Below are positions 18,088-26,905 of a stretch of 64,000 bases of DNA, in pieces. Each line of letters begins with the position of its first letter. Within the stretch, counting starts at the first letter, position 1. The position numbers and the translations under genes were made by a program. Location: positions 146,533 to 210,532 of the forward strand of contig JAAEQB010000034.1 of NCBI GenBank assembly GCA_024231975.1. The letters are read 5' to 3'. The DNA is from Allobosea sp. GTDB taxonomy: Bacteria; Pseudomonadota; Alphaproteobacteria; Rhizobiales; Beijerinckiaceae. Below the pieces are notes generated by a model. The model was not told the origin of the DNA, ran no database searches, and saw nothing but the letters and a program-made list of their open reading frames with translations.

Positions 18088-18668
18088 ACGCCCTCCGCAT
18101 TCTCCGGCGCTGTCCGCGGGGCAGTGCGCAACACCTCTGCGTTGATGCCACCATCCGCGAGCCGCTCGCGCCCGCCCATGCCCTCGATATCGAAGACGAA
18201 GAGCGCGGTGTCGCAATGGCCGCCGAGCCGGCGGATCAGCCGCGCCGTTGCCAGCGCCGTGCCGCCCGAGATCAGGCAATCGTCGACGATCGCGATGTGG
18301 CGCCCTGCCAGCCGGGCGCCTTTCGAGATCACCACGCCTTCGCCGAGCTCGTAATTCGCCATGATGCTGCGCATCACCTCGTTGCGCAGCGAATCGACCT
18401 TGCGGATGTCGATGAAGCCGAGGCCGTTGCGATAGGCCAGCGCCCCGGCGAGCCCGAGCCCGCCGATGTCGAGCCCAGCCAGCACCTCGATCCCGGCCGG
18501 GATCCGCGACGCGAGAGCATCGACGATAGGACGGGTCAGGGTCGCTTCGCTGGTTGCGATGGAGAGGTCGGGGAAATCCACTCCGGCTGCAGGGTGGTTC
18601 TTCCAGGAGCGGAACGGAATATCGAGGTCGTCGTCGCGCTTTGCGACATGTTGCAGCTGATCGATCAT
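18084..18668 (-). CDS. Purine/adenine-type phosphoribosyltransferase
   Basis: I use the start MIDQLQHVAKRDDD, giving 194 residues, close to adenine phosphoribosyltransferases. The type I PRT features are the pyrophosphate loop region VLAGLDIGGLGLAGALA and the PRPP-binding motif IAIVDDCLISGGTALATA. The family transfers ribose phosphate from PRPP to a base for salvage; the base cannot be told from the sequence. Longer starts at 18689 and 18857 exist, but those extensions look non-coding. Confidence 0.8.
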   Translation of the reverse strand: MIDQLQHVAKRDDDLDIPFRSWKNHPAAGVDFPDLSIATSEATLTRPIVDALASRIPAGIEVLAGLDIGGLGLAGALAYRNGLGFIDIRKVDSLRNEVMRSIMANYELGEGVVISKGARLAGRHIAIVDDCLISGGTALATARLIRRLGGHCDTALFVFDIEGMGGRERLADGGINAEVLRTAPRTAPENAEGV

Positions 18669-18849
18669 GACGCGTCCATGCGATTCCATGCTTGCCCGAT
18701 ACGCGCCATCGTTGCCGATAGCGTGACGGAACGCGAGGGGAGCCGAATGGCTCTGCGCCTCATGCGTTGAGGTTCGGCGGAGACGTCGCTTGATCTCCAA
18801 CGGGCCACATGCCAACCCGCGCCGACGGCAATCAGGGACGGTCGGGACG

Positions 18850-19200
18850 ATGGTCACGCTCTACGGCATCAAGAACTGCGACACGATGAAGAAGGCCTGG
18901 AGCTGGCTCGACGCGCGCAAGATCCCTTACGCCTTCCACGACTACCGCGTCTCCGGCATCGACAAGGGGCGCCTCGAGGCCTGGTGCCGCGAGCTCGGCT
19001 GGGAGAAGGTGCTCAACAAGGCGAGCACGACCTTCCGCGAGCTGCCCGAGGCCGACAGGCAGGGGCTCGACGAGAAGAAGGCGATCGCGCTGATGCTGGC
19101 GCAGCCGACTATGATCAAGCGCCCGGTGCTCGATCTCGGAGACCGCCGCGTCCTCGCCTTCAAGCCGGACGTCTACGAGGCGGCTTTCGCCAAGCGCTGA
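18850..19200 (+). CDS. ArsC/Spx/YffB-family thioredoxin-fold protein
   Basis: The 116-residue protein begins MVTLYGIKNCDTMKKAWSWL. The single Cys followed by Asp-Thr-Met-Lys-Lys-Ala is typical of the YffB subgroup of ArsC-like proteins. It continues with DYRVSGID and a C-terminal IKRPVLDLGDRRVLAF segment with the conserved Arg-Pro. True arsenate reductases keep additional Arg residues; no arsenic genes are nearby, so a glutathione-linked reductase of unknown target is the better reading. Confidence 0.85.
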   Translation: MVTLYGIKNCDTMKKAWSWLDARKIPYAFHDYRVSGIDKGRLEAWCRELGWEKVLNKASTTFRELPEADRQGLDEKKAIALMLAQPTMIKRPVLDLGDRRVLAFKPDVYEAAFAKR

Positions 19201-19271
19201 GCTGCCGGCACAGCCCCACCCAGCGCTCAAGCCTCTTCCGTCCAAGCCAACGCTGGGCTAGGCCGGCGCCC

Positions 19272-20396
19272 ATGACGACGGATTTCAGCTTTCATCTTCT
19301 CGGCCGGGACGGCGCTGCCCGCACCGGCGAGGTCCGCATGCCGCGCGGCGTGATCCGCACGCCGGCCTTCATGCCGGTCGGCACAGCCGCGACGGTCAAG
19401 GGCATGTATCCCGAGCAGGTCAAGGCGCTCGGCGCCGATGTCGTGCTCGGCAATACCTATCATCTGATGCTGCGCCCTGGTGCCGAGCGCGTCGCCAGGC
19501 TCGGCGGCCTGCACAAGTTCATGAACTGGCCGCACCCGATCCTGACCGATTCCGGCGGATTCCAGGTGATGTCGCTCGCCAATCTGCGCAAGCTGACCGA
19601 GGAGGGCGTCACCTTCCAGTCGCATATCGACGGCTCGAAGCATGTGCTGACCCCCGAGCGCTCGGTCGAGATCCAGAACCTGCTCGGCTCCGACATCGTC
19701 ATGCAGCTCGATGAATGCGTCTCGCTGCCCTGCGAGGACAAGGTCGCCGAAAAGGCGATGCACCTGTCGCTGCGCTGGGCCGAGCGCTGCAAGAAGGCCT
19801 TCGGTGACCCGGCGGGGAGGGCGCTGTTCGGGATCGTTCAGGGTGGAGCGGTGCCGGCCTTGCGGATCGAGAGCGCGCGAGAGCTCGCCGCCATGGACCT
19901 CAAGGGCTATGCCATTGGCGGCCTTGCGGTCGGCGAGCCGCAGGACGTGATGCTGGCGATGATCGAGACGGTCGAGCCGCATCTGCCGCAGGAGAAGCCG
20001 CGCTATCTGATGGGCGTCGGCACGCCCGACGACATCGTCGAGGCGGTCAGGCGCGGCGTCGACATGTTCGACTGCGTGATGCCGACGCGGGCTGGCCGCC
20101 ACGGCCAGATCTTCACCCGCTTCGGCCGGATGAACCTGAAGAACGCCAAGCATGCCGAGGACGTCAGGCCGGTCGATCCGCAATCCTCCTGTCCGGCGGC
20201 CAACACCTATTCGCGCGCCTATCTGCACCATCTGGTCAAGGCCGAGGAGATGCTCGGCAAGATGCTGCTGACCTGGGTCAACCTGGCCTATTACCAGGAG
20301 CTGATGGCCGGCCTGCGCGCCGCCATCGCCGCCGGCCGCCTTGAAGACTTCATCGCCGAGACGAAAGAGGGTTGGGCGAGGGGCGAGCCGGCGTGA
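19272..20396 (+). CDS. tgt: Queuine tRNA-guanine transglycosylase
   Basis: The 374-residue enzyme shows the Tgt signatures: GTAATVKGMYPEQV, VLGNTYHLMLRPG, the catalytic region ILTDSGGFQVMSL, LDECVSLPC, and the zinc-site end CPAANTYSRAYLHHL. It exchanges guanine 34 of tRNAs with GUN anticodons for preQ1 in queuosine synthesis. The start at MTTDFSFHLLG avoids an upstream extension that overlaps the ArsC-like gene. QueF, another queuosine enzyme, is encoded about 4 kb downstream, and tRNA-Asp(GUC), a Tgt substrate type, lies further on. Confidence 0.95.
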   Translation: MTTDFSFHLLGRDGAARTGEVRMPRGVIRTPAFMPVGTAATVKGMYPEQVKALGADVVLGNTYHLMLRPGAERVARLGGLHKFMNWPHPILTDSGGFQVMSLANLRKLTEEGVTFQSHIDGSKHVLTPERSVEIQNLLGSDIVMQLDECVSLPCEDKVAEKAMHLSLRWAERCKKAFGDPAGRALFGIVQGGAVPALRIESARELAAMDLKGYAIGGLAVGEPQDVMLAMIETVEPHLPQEKPRYLMGVGTPDDIVEAVRRGVDMFDCVMPTRAGRHGQIFTRFGRMNLKNAKHAEDVRPVDPQSSCPAANTYSRAYLHHLVKAEEMLGKMLLTWVNLAYYQELMAGLRAAIAAGRLEDFIAETKEGWARGEPA

Positions 20397-21187
20397 TCGA
20401 TCCCGGGCTCGGCCTGCTGCTCATGAAGATGGCGGTCGCGGCCGCCATCGTCGTCAGCTGCTCGCTGCTGGCCGAGCGGAGTGGGCCGCTGCTCGCGGCG
20501 ATGATCGCGACGCTGCCGATCTCGGCCGGGCCGGTCTATGTCTTCCTGGCGCTCGATCACGACGCCGCCTTCATCTCGGCGAGCGCGCTCGGCAGCATGA
20601 GCTCCAATCTCTCCAATGCCGGGCTGTCGCTGGTCTATGTCCTGCTAGCCCAGCGCTTCGGCACGGTGATCTGCCTCGTCGCGGCGCTGCTGACCTTCTT
20701 CCTGATCGTCTCGGGCCTGCACGAACTGGCCTTGCCCTTCGCCGTGCTCCTGCCGGTGACGCCAGTCGTCTTCCTGATCCTGCACCGCATCGTGCGGCCC
20801 TATCTTGCGGCGCGGCCCGCCATCACACCGCGGCGGCCCTGGTATGCGATCCCGCTGCGGGCCGTGGCGGTCGCGGCCCTGGCCGGGACCGTCACCACCG
20901 TCAGCACGCGTGTCGGCCCGGCTTGGTCGGGCGTGCTGGCGACCTTCCCGATCGTGCTGTCGAGCCTGATCGCGATCCTGCAGCCGCGGATCGGCGGGCC
21001 GGCCAGCGCCGCTGTCATCGCCAACAGCCTGCTTGGGCTGCTCGGCTTCGGCTTCGCAGTGGCGCTGGTCCATGTCACCGCCGTGCCGCTTGGCTCCTGG
21101 GCGGCGCTCGGCCTTGGCCTGCTGGTCTGCGTCCTCTGGAATCTGGGCTTGATGTCATTGGCACGACGTCGGCGCCCGATATCGTAG
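20393..21187 (+). CDS. Multi-pass membrane protein of unknown function
   Basis: The 264-residue protein starts at a GTG that overlaps the tgt stop (GTGA), so it is translationally coupled to tgt. It is hydrophobic nearly throughout, with about seven or eight predicted membrane segments arranged as two similar halves (ERSGPLLAAMIATLPIS and GPAWSGVLATFPIVLSS), suggesting an internal repeat. I do not recognise a specific transporter family. Coupling to tgt might hint at a link with queuosine precursors, but that is a guess. Confidence 0.78.
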   Translation: MIDPGLGLLLMKMAVAAAIVVSCSLLAERSGPLLAAMIATLPISAGPVYVFLALDHDAAFISASALGSMSSNLSNAGLSLVYVLLAQRFGTVICLVAALLTFFLIVSGLHELALPFAVLLPVTPVVFLILHRIVRPYLAARPAITPRRPWYAIPLRAVAVAALAGTVTTVSTRVGPAWSGVLATFPIVLSSLIAILQPRIGGPASAAVIANSLLGLLGFGFAVALVHVTAVPLGSWAALGLGLLVCVLWNLGLMSLARRRRPIS

Positions 21188-21223
21188 GGCGGCTGCTATG
21201 GCTGACGCGAGGAGCCCGGCTCG

Positions 21224-21680
21224 ATGTATCACGGGATCGTGCAGGCGCGGGTACGGGCCCTATTCGACGCGGTGAACAAGGGCGACGCGGAGCCGGTGAT
21301 CGCCGCCTTCGCACCCATCTTCGAGCATCGCTTCCTCGGCGATGACCATGCGCTCGGCGGTTCGTGCTCCTCGCTTTCGGCTGTGCGCGACTGGTATGGG
21401 CGGCTCTACCGGCTGCTGCCCGATATCCACTTCGATCTCGAGCGCATCGATGTCGTCGGGCCGCCATGGAACACGGTCGTGGTCGTCGATTGGCGCGAGA
21501 CCAATAGCGGCACCGACGGCGTGCGCACCTTCAACCGCGGCCACCATGTCCTGCATCTCGCCTGGGGGGCGGGCGACGCGCCTGTTGATCTGCCCGGACA
21601 CGACGCTGCTCATCGCGACGCTCGACCGGCTCTTCGCAGCCGGCAACGCGGAAGCGCATGCTCCGCCGATTCTCGGCTAG
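21224..21680 (+). pseudogene. SnoaL/NTF2-like polyketide-cyclase-fold protein, frameshifted
   Basis: Codons from ATG 21224 encode an NTF2-like fold (ARVRALFDAVNKGDAEPVIAAF, then FLGDDHALGGS). At the G6 run at 21564-21569 the frame is lost: the first frame continues into unrelated sequence to 21736, while the next frame carries the natural end (LLICPDTTLLIATLDRLFAAG) and stops at 21680. Taking one G away joins both parts into 151 residues. This is either a real frameshift or an error in a G run. The restored stop overlaps the stop of the convergent DMT gene by four bases. Confidence 0.75.
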
Positions 21681-22621
21681 CCGTCGCGCAGGTCAAGGTT
21701 TGCGCGCGACCGTCGGGCGACGCCATGAGGCGATGAAAGCCCGCCGATGATCAGGGCGAAGCCGACGACCTGGAGCGGGCCGGGGATTTCGCCGAGCGCC
21801 GGCACGGCAAGCAGCGTGCCTGTGACCGGTATCAGCGGCGGAAAGCGCCCGACCACCGATGCGCCGAGCACATGCGCGGCCCAGTCCCAGATCCACAGGC
21901 CGAGGATGACGTTGAGCACGCCCTGATTGATGGCGTGCCCGACCAGCACCCACCAGGGCGCGACGTCGAAACCGCGGAAGAAGAACAGGAAGTAGACCGG
22001 CAGATAGAGCATCGACAGCACCGAGACGATCGCAGCCGCCTTCAGCCCGTCGACCTTCCAGAGCTGGATCAACAGCGGATAGAAGCCCCAGAGCAGGCCG
22101 ACGCCGAGGAAGCAGAGATCGCCGCGCAAGGTGCCGGCCGAGGCGGCGGTGCTGCCGGCGATGCCGAGGCAGGCAAGGCCCGCCAGGACGCCAATGACGC
22201 CGATGACGAGATTGCGCGTCAGCGCTGCCCCGAACAGCACGACGCTGCCGGCGATGCCGATCAGGGTGACCATGCCCGGGCCAATGGTGGCGCCGTGCGC
22301 CGCCGGGGCGAGCGTCAGCCCCGTCAGCATCAGATAGGTCATCGGGAAGCCGCTGGTGATCGCCAGCCAGACGCCGCGGCGCCAGCTCACGCCGCCGCAA
22401 TTCGCCAAGCCGCCCGCCTTCAGGAAGATCGGGAGCAGCAGCAGCCCGGCTGTGGCGAAGCGCAACGCCAGCAGGTCATGCTGGGTGAGCCCGTTGAGCA
22501 CGGCATGCCGGCTGATGACGAAGTTCGAGCCGAAGATCAGCACGCTGCCGAGCATGCCGGCTACGGCGAGCCGCTTGCGTCGGCGCAGCGCCTCGTCGGT
22601 GAGCGGAACGGTCTGATGCAT
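21677..22621 (-). CDS. DMT-superfamily (EamA) transporter
   Basis: The 314-residue protein has ten hydrophobic segments in two EamA repeats (LIFGSNFVISRHAVLNG; LLWGFYPLLIQLWKV). Members export metabolites or amino acids; the substrate is unknown. The start codon touches a strong hairpin (22622-22648), so no ordinary ribosome site is exposed. Either initiation is weak or the true start differs slightly. Confidence 0.88.
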   Translation of the reverse strand: MHQTVPLTDEALRRRKRLAVAGMLGSVLIFGSNFVISRHAVLNGLTQHDLLALRFATAGLLLLPIFLKAGGLANCGGVSWRRGVWLAITSGFPMTYLMLTGLTLAPAAHGATIGPGMVTLIGIAGSVVLFGAALTRNLVIGVIGVLAGLACLGIAGSTAASAGTLRGDLCFLGVGLLWGFYPLLIQLWKVDGLKAAAIVSVLSMLYLPVYFLFFFRGFDVAPWWVLVGHAINQGVLNVILGLWIWDWAAHVLGASVVGRFPPLIPVTGTLLAVPALGEIPGPLQVVGFALIIGGLSSPHGVARRSRANLDLRDG

Positions 22622-22648
22622 GCTCCGGCTTTAACGTGAAGCCGGAGC
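22622..22648 (-). terminator. 10-bp hairpin between eno and the DMT gene
   Basis: GCTCCGGCTT and AAGCCGGAGC pair perfectly around a 7-nt loop. It is 53 bases after the eno stop and directly before the DMT start codon, so it may end eno transcription or restrain translation of the DMT gene. Confidence 0.5.
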
Positions 22649-22700
22649 AGCCGTCAGATGGTCTGCCGCATGGCGCCGCCTCTTGCGGCGCAGCATGAAC

Positions 22701-23984
22701 TCAGGCGAGCGCCTTCAGGGCCGAGCGGCCGGCATAGATCGCTTGGTTGCCAAGCTCTTCCTCGATGCGCAGCAGCTGGTTGTACTTCGCCGTCCGGTCG
22801 GAGCGGGCGAGCGAGCCGGTCTTGATCTGCCCGCAATTGGTCGCGACGGCGAGATCGGCGATGGTCGCGTCCTCGGTCTCGCCCGAGCGGTGCGACATGA
22901 CCGCGGTGTAGCCGGCGCGCTGGGCCATATCGACGGCGGCGAGCGTCTCGGTCAGAGTGCCGATCTGGTTGACCTTGACCAGGATCGAGTTGGCCGTCTT
23001 CGCCTTGATGCCCTGCGACAGGCGGGTGACGTTGGTGACGAAGAGGTCGTCGCCGACCAGCTGGCACTTGTTGCCGACGAGATCGGTCAGCGCCTTCCAG
23101 CCATCCCAGTCGTCCTCGGCCATGCCGTCCTCGATCGAGATGATCGGATAGCCGGCGACCAGCTTGGCGAGGTACTTGGCCTGCGCCTTCGGATCGCGGG
23201 TTTTGCGTTCGCCTTCATAGACATAGGAGCCGTCCTTGAAGAACTCGGTCGCGGCGCAGTCGAGCGCCAAGGCGACGTCTTCGCCGGGCTTGTAGCCGGC
23301 CTTCTCGACCGCCTGCATGACGAAGTCGAGGGCCGCCTCTGCCGACTTGATGTTGGGAGCAAAGCCGCCTTCGTCGCCGACATTGGTGTTGTGGCCGGCG
23401 TCGTGCAGCGCCTTCTTCAGCGTGTGGAAGATCTCGGCACCCATGCGCAGTCCCTCGGCGAAGGAGGTCGCGCCGATCGGCATCACCATGAATTCCTGGA
23501 AGTCGATCGGGTTGTCGGCATGGGCGCCGCCATTGACGATGTTCATCATCGGCACTGGCAGGACACGGGCCGAGGTTCCGCCGACGTAGCGATAGAGCGG
23601 CAGCCCCGAAGCGTCGGCTGCGGCCTTGGCGACGGCGAGCGAGACGCCCAGGATGGCGTTGGCGCCGAGCTTGCTCTTGTTCGGCGTGCCGTCGAGCTCG
23701 ATCATCGCTTGGTCGATCGCGGTCTGGTCCTCGGCGTCCATCGCGACGATCGCCTCGGCGATCGCGACATTGACGGCCTCGACCGCTTTCAGCACGCCTT
23801 TGCCGAGATAGCGACTCTTGTCGCCGTCGCGCAGCTCGACTGCCTCATGCGCCCCGGTCGAGGCGCCTGACGGCACCGCGGCGCGACCCATCGAGCCGTC
23901 TTCGAGCACGACATCGACCTCGACCGTCGGGTTGCCGCGGGAATCGAGGATCTGGCGGCCGATGATGTCGATGATCGCGGTCAT
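22701..23984 (-). CDS. eno: Enolase
   Basis: The 427-residue protein starts at MTAIIDIIGRQILDSRGNPT. It has the enolase features: GASTGAHEAVELRDGD, the catalytic and magnesium region SIEDGMAEDDWDGW, DDLFVTN and the loop MSHRSGETEDATIADLAVA. It interconverts 2-phosphoglycerate and phosphoenolpyruvate in glycolysis and is part of the RNA degradosome in many proteobacteria. The extension upstream to 24011 is not supported by homology. Confidence 0.97.
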   Translation of the reverse strand: MTAIIDIIGRQILDSRGNPTVEVDVVLEDGSMGRAAVPSGASTGAHEAVELRDGDKSRYLGKGVLKAVEAVNVAIAEAIVAMDAEDQTAIDQAMIELDGTPNKSKLGANAILGVSLAVAKAAADASGLPLYRYVGGTSARVLPVPMMNIVNGGAHADNPIDFQEFMVMPIGATSFAEGLRMGAEIFHTLKKALHDAGHNTNVGDEGGFAPNIKSAEAALDFVMQAVEKAGYKPGEDVALALDCAATEFFKDGSYVYEGERKTRDPKAQAKYLAKLVAGYPIISIEDGMAEDDWDGWKALTDLVGNKCQLVGDDLFVTNVTRLSQGIKAKTANSILVKVNQIGTLTETLAAVDMAQRAGYTAVMSHRSGETEDATIADLAVATNCGQIKTGSLARSDRTAKYNQLLRIEEELGNQAIYAGRSALKALA

Positions 23985-24143
23985 GGCAGGCTCCGGAGCT
24001 GAGGTGGGCAAGGGATGCCGCGCTTCTAGACAAGACAGGCGGCGACGGGAAGGGGCGGTGGCGTTTATCCGAGCCGGGGATTAAAAGCCGCGGCAACTCC
24101 AGCGCCCGTCATCGATGGGCGCCCACCTGTTCAGGATGCTGCT

Positions 24144-24599
24144 ATGACCATCGACGCCTCGACCCTCCAGCTTGGCAAGGCGAGCGAGCTGCCGGGTTCG
24201 CCCGAGGAAGCCCGCCTCGACCGCGTGCCGAACCCGCATGCCGGCACCGACTATCTCGCCCGCTTCACCTGCCCGGAATTCACCTCGATCTGCCCGGTCA
24301 CCGGCCAGCCCGATTTCGGCATCCTGGTGATCGACTATCTGCCGGGCGACTGGCTGGTCGAATCGAAGTCGCTCAAGCTCTATCTCGGCGCCTTCCGCAA
24401 TCACGGCGCCTTCCACGAGGACTGCACCGTCGGCATCGGCAAGACGCTGGTAGACCTGCTCGAGCCGAAATGGTTCCGCATCGGCGGCTACTGGTATCCG
24501 CGTGGCGGCATCCCGATCGACGTTTTCTTCCAGACTGGCGAGCCGCCCAAGGGGCTCTGGCTGCCCGACCAGGGTGTGGCTCCTTATCGGGGACGTTGA
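24144..24599 (+). CDS. queF: NADPH-dependent 7-cyano-7-deazaguanine reductase (short form)
   Basis: The 151-residue length fits unimodular QueF of the YkvM type. Key features are CPEFTSICPVTGQPDF with the catalytic Cys, the substrate motif ESKSLKLYLGAFRNHGAFHED, and VGIGKTLVDLLEPKWFRIGGYW. It reduces preQ0 to preQ1, the base that Tgt inserts into tRNA. I see no preQ1 riboswitch in the 159-bp upstream region. Confidence 0.95.
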   Translation: MTIDASTLQLGKASELPGSPEEARLDRVPNPHAGTDYLARFTCPEFTSICPVTGQPDFGILVIDYLPGDWLVESKSLKLYLGAFRNHGAFHEDCTVGIGKTLVDLLEPKWFRIGGYWYPRGGIPIDVFFQTGEPPKGLWLPDQGVAPYRGR

Positions 24600-24604
24600 G
24601 CTCT

Positions 24605-24750
24605 CGTCATTCCGGGGCGCCGCAAAGCGGCGAGCCCGGAACCCAGAACCGATGCCATGTCCGGAGGGGCGCTGTCATATCCGCGCCTAATGACAACGCA
24701 TATCGGTTCTGGATTCCGGGCCCTTCGCTGTGCAAAGCCCCGGAATGACG
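24605..24750. repeat. 146-bp palindromic intergenic repeat
   Basis: The outer arms CGTCATTCCGGGGC and GCCCCGGAATGACG are perfect inverted copies. Inside them, CCAGAACCGAT pairs with ATCGGTTCTGG, so the whole unit folds as a two-level hairpin. It lies between the convergent queF and MFS genes. Its form suggests a small non-autonomous mobile repeat of the kind scattered in rhizobial genomes; it could also act as a two-way terminator. No second copy is in the window. Confidence 0.75.
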
Positions 24751-24760
24751 GAGGCGGTTC

Positions 24761-25978
24761 TTACGTCCGGCTGCCGGCCAGCGGCAGGATGCGCGGCACC
24801 GCGAAGCCGAGCAGCGTGATCCCGGCAGCGAAGACGAGGATCGCGCCGCTGGTGCCGAACAGGTGCAGGGCGGCGCCCATCAGCACCGGTCCGAGCGCAT
24901 GGCCGCAGAACAGGGCGCAGGCGAACAGTGCGACGGCTGAGCCGCGTGCGGTGGGCGCAAGCTCGGTCGCCTGCGCCTGGAAGGTTCCGTGCATCAGGAA
25001 GAAGCCGAAGCCGTTCAACGTGAAGATCGCGATCGCGCTCCACCAGGGCAGGAAGGCGAGCGAGAAGAGGGCGAAGGCCAGGCCCATCACGACGCCGCCC
25101 GTCACGGTCATCCGGGCCGGGCCGAGCCGTTCGACCAGGGTCCTGGTCAGCACGCCGTAGACGATGCCGCCAAGGCCGGTGCCGGCGATGACGAGGCCGG
25201 CCTGCGACGGGCCGACGCCGGTTCGCTCCTGCAGGATCGCCGCGATATAGGGCGGCATGCCGAAGATCAGGCTGGCCTCGACGATGACGAGCCCATAGAG
25301 CAGTTTCGACCGCGGATTGGCGAAGACGGCGGCATAGTTCGCGAGCGCGCCGGCAAAGCTGAGCGGGGCGCGGCGCGCATCCGGCCGGGGTTTCAGCACC
25401 ACCAGCACCAGAACACCGGCGATCGCGGCGAGGCTGCCCGCCATCACGAAGACGTAGCGCCAGCCGAGGTGCTCGGCTATCAGCCCGGAGCAGGCAGCGC
25501 CGACCATCTGCCCGACGATCATCAGCACGAGGAAGCGCCCGAGCATGATCTGCCGCTCGGCCATCGGCGCCCGGTCACCGATCGCCGCCATCGCGACCGG
25601 GATGATCCCTCCGGCGGCGATGCCGGCCACCATGCGCACGACCGTCAGCATTTCGAACGAGCCGGCGAAGGTCACGGCGAGAGAGAGGAGTGCGAGCGCG
25701 CCGAGACAGGTCGCGATCGTCCTGAGCTTGCCGAGTGAATCGGCGATCGGCCCGAGGAAAGGCTGGCCGATGGCATAAGCGAAGGAGAAGGCGGTCGCGA
25801 TCGCCGCGACCTGGGCGATGCTGCGCCCGAACTCAGCTGCCAGCGTCGGCACCAGCGGGTCAAGCAAGCGCATCGTGAAGGTCGAGGCGAAACCGCACGC
25901 CCCGAGCACGAGAATGAGCGAATTCAACGAGCCTTGCGAGGGCGTGGCTGGCGGCGGAGCGCTGGAGACGTCAGACAT
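24761..25978 (-). CDS. Major facilitator superfamily transporter
   Basis: The 405-residue protein from MSDVSSAPPPATPSQG has twelve hydrophobic segments and MFS loop motifs (GQPFLGPIADSLGKLRTI between segments 2 and 3; LVERLGPARMTVTGG in the second half). It resembles drug or metabolite exporters of the AraJ/Bcr type. The ATG overlaps the kdsA stop by 8 bases, so the two are cotranscribed and perhaps translationally coupled. Confidence 0.88.
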   Translation of the reverse strand: MSDVSSAPPPATPSQGSLNSLILVLGACGFASTFTMRLLDPLVPTLAAEFGRSIAQVAAIATAFSFAYAIGQPFLGPIADSLGKLRTIATCLGALALLSLAVTFAGSFEMLTVVRMVAGIAAGGIIPVAMAAIGDRAPMAERQIMLGRFLVLMIVGQMVGAACSGLIAEHLGWRYVFVMAGSLAAIAGVLVLVVLKPRPDARRAPLSFAGALANYAAVFANPRSKLLYGLVIVEASLIFGMPPYIAAILQERTGVGPSQAGLVIAGTGLGGIVYGVLTRTLVERLGPARMTVTGGVVMGLAFALFSLAFLPWWSAIAIFTLNGFGFFLMHGTFQAQATELAPTARGSAVALFACALFCGHALGPVLMGAALHLFGTSGAILVFAAGITLLGFAVPRILPLAGSRT

Positions 25979-26840
25979 ACGCCAGCGTAGAATGCGCCGA
26001 GCGCTTGGCAAGCCGATCGAACTCTTGCAGCTCTGCGATCAGCGCATGGAAGTCGCGCAGCGGCACCATGTTCGGTCCGTCCGACGGTGCATTGTCGGGG
26101 TCGGGATGGGTCTCGATGAAGACGCCGGCGACGCCGACCGCGACCGCGGCGCGCGCCAGCACCGGGACGAATTCGCGCTGGCCGCCGGTCGAGGCGCCCT
26201 TGCCGCCGGGCTGCTGCACCGAATGGGTGGCATCGAAGATCACCGGCGCGCCGATCTCGGCCATGATCGGCAAAGCGCGCATGTCGGTAACCAGCGTGTT
26301 GTAGCCGAAGGAGACGCCACGCTCGGTCAGCATCACATTGGGGTTGCCGCTCTCGGTGACCTTGGCGGCGACGTTGACCATGTCCCAGGGGGCCAGGAAC
26401 TGGCCCTTTTTGACGTTGACGATGCGGCCGGTCTTGGCGGCTGCGACGAGCAGGTCAGTCTGCCGGCAGAGGAAGGCCGGGATCTGCAGCACGTCGACCA
26501 CTTCGGCCACCGGAGCACACTGGCTGACATCGTGGATGTCGGTCAGCACCGGCAGGCCGGTGCGCTCGCGGATCTCGGCGTAGACGGGCAGGGCGGCATC
26601 CAGCCCCATGCCGCGCTGGCCCTTCACGCTGGTGCGGTTGGCCTTGTCGAACGAAGCCTTGAAGACCAGACCGATGCCGAGCTTGTCGGAGGTCTCCTTC
26701 AGCGTCAGGGCGATTTCCAGCGCGTGATCGCGGCTCTCCATCTGGCAGGGGCCGGCGATCAGCGCGAGCGGCAGGCCGTTGCCGAAGCGGACGGGCTTGG
26801 CGAGGTCGGCGCCGACGGTGACGATGGCGTTGGCGGTCAT
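25971..26840 (-). CDS. kdsA: 3-deoxy-D-manno-octulosonate 8-phosphate synthase
   Basis: The 289-residue enzyme has the KdsA signatures IAGPCQMESRDHAL, FKASFDKANRTSVKGQRGMG, VLTDIHDVSQCAPVAEVVDVLQIPAFLCRQTDLL, VKKGQFLAPWDM and FDATHSVQQPGG. It condenses phosphoenolpyruvate with arabinose 5-phosphate to make KDO-8-phosphate for lipid A. The PEP substrate is the product of enolase, encoded 2 kb away on the same strand. Confidence 0.96.
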   Translation of the reverse strand: MTANAIVTVGADLAKPVRFGNGLPLALIAGPCQMESRDHALEIALTLKETSDKLGIGLVFKASFDKANRTSVKGQRGMGLDAALPVYAEIRERTGLPVLTDIHDVSQCAPVAEVVDVLQIPAFLCRQTDLLVAAAKTGRIVNVKKGQFLAPWDMVNVAAKVTESGNPNVMLTERGVSFGYNTLVTDMRALPIMAEIGAPVIFDATHSVQQPGGKGASTGGQREFVPVLARAAVAVGVAGVFIETHPDPDNAPSDGPNMVPLRDFHALIAELQEFDRLAKRSAHSTLAYV

Positions 26841-26905
26841 GGCGGGCTCCTGGCTGAGGCGGCCGGTTTAGAAGCCACCTGCCGCCGTGACAAGCCGACG
26901 TTGCG

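Noticed and set aside
24012..24143. preQ1 riboswitch upstream of queF
   Set aside because: I could not find the short hairpin plus A-rich pseudoknot tail typical of preQ1-I. The local inverted bases around CCCGTCATCGATGGGC look like an ordinary hairpin.
24600..24760. Reading the palindromic repeat only as a transcription terminator
   Set aside because: It is 146 bp with nested arms and no T-run next to a short stem, so a dispersed repeat is the better description, though it may also stop transcription.
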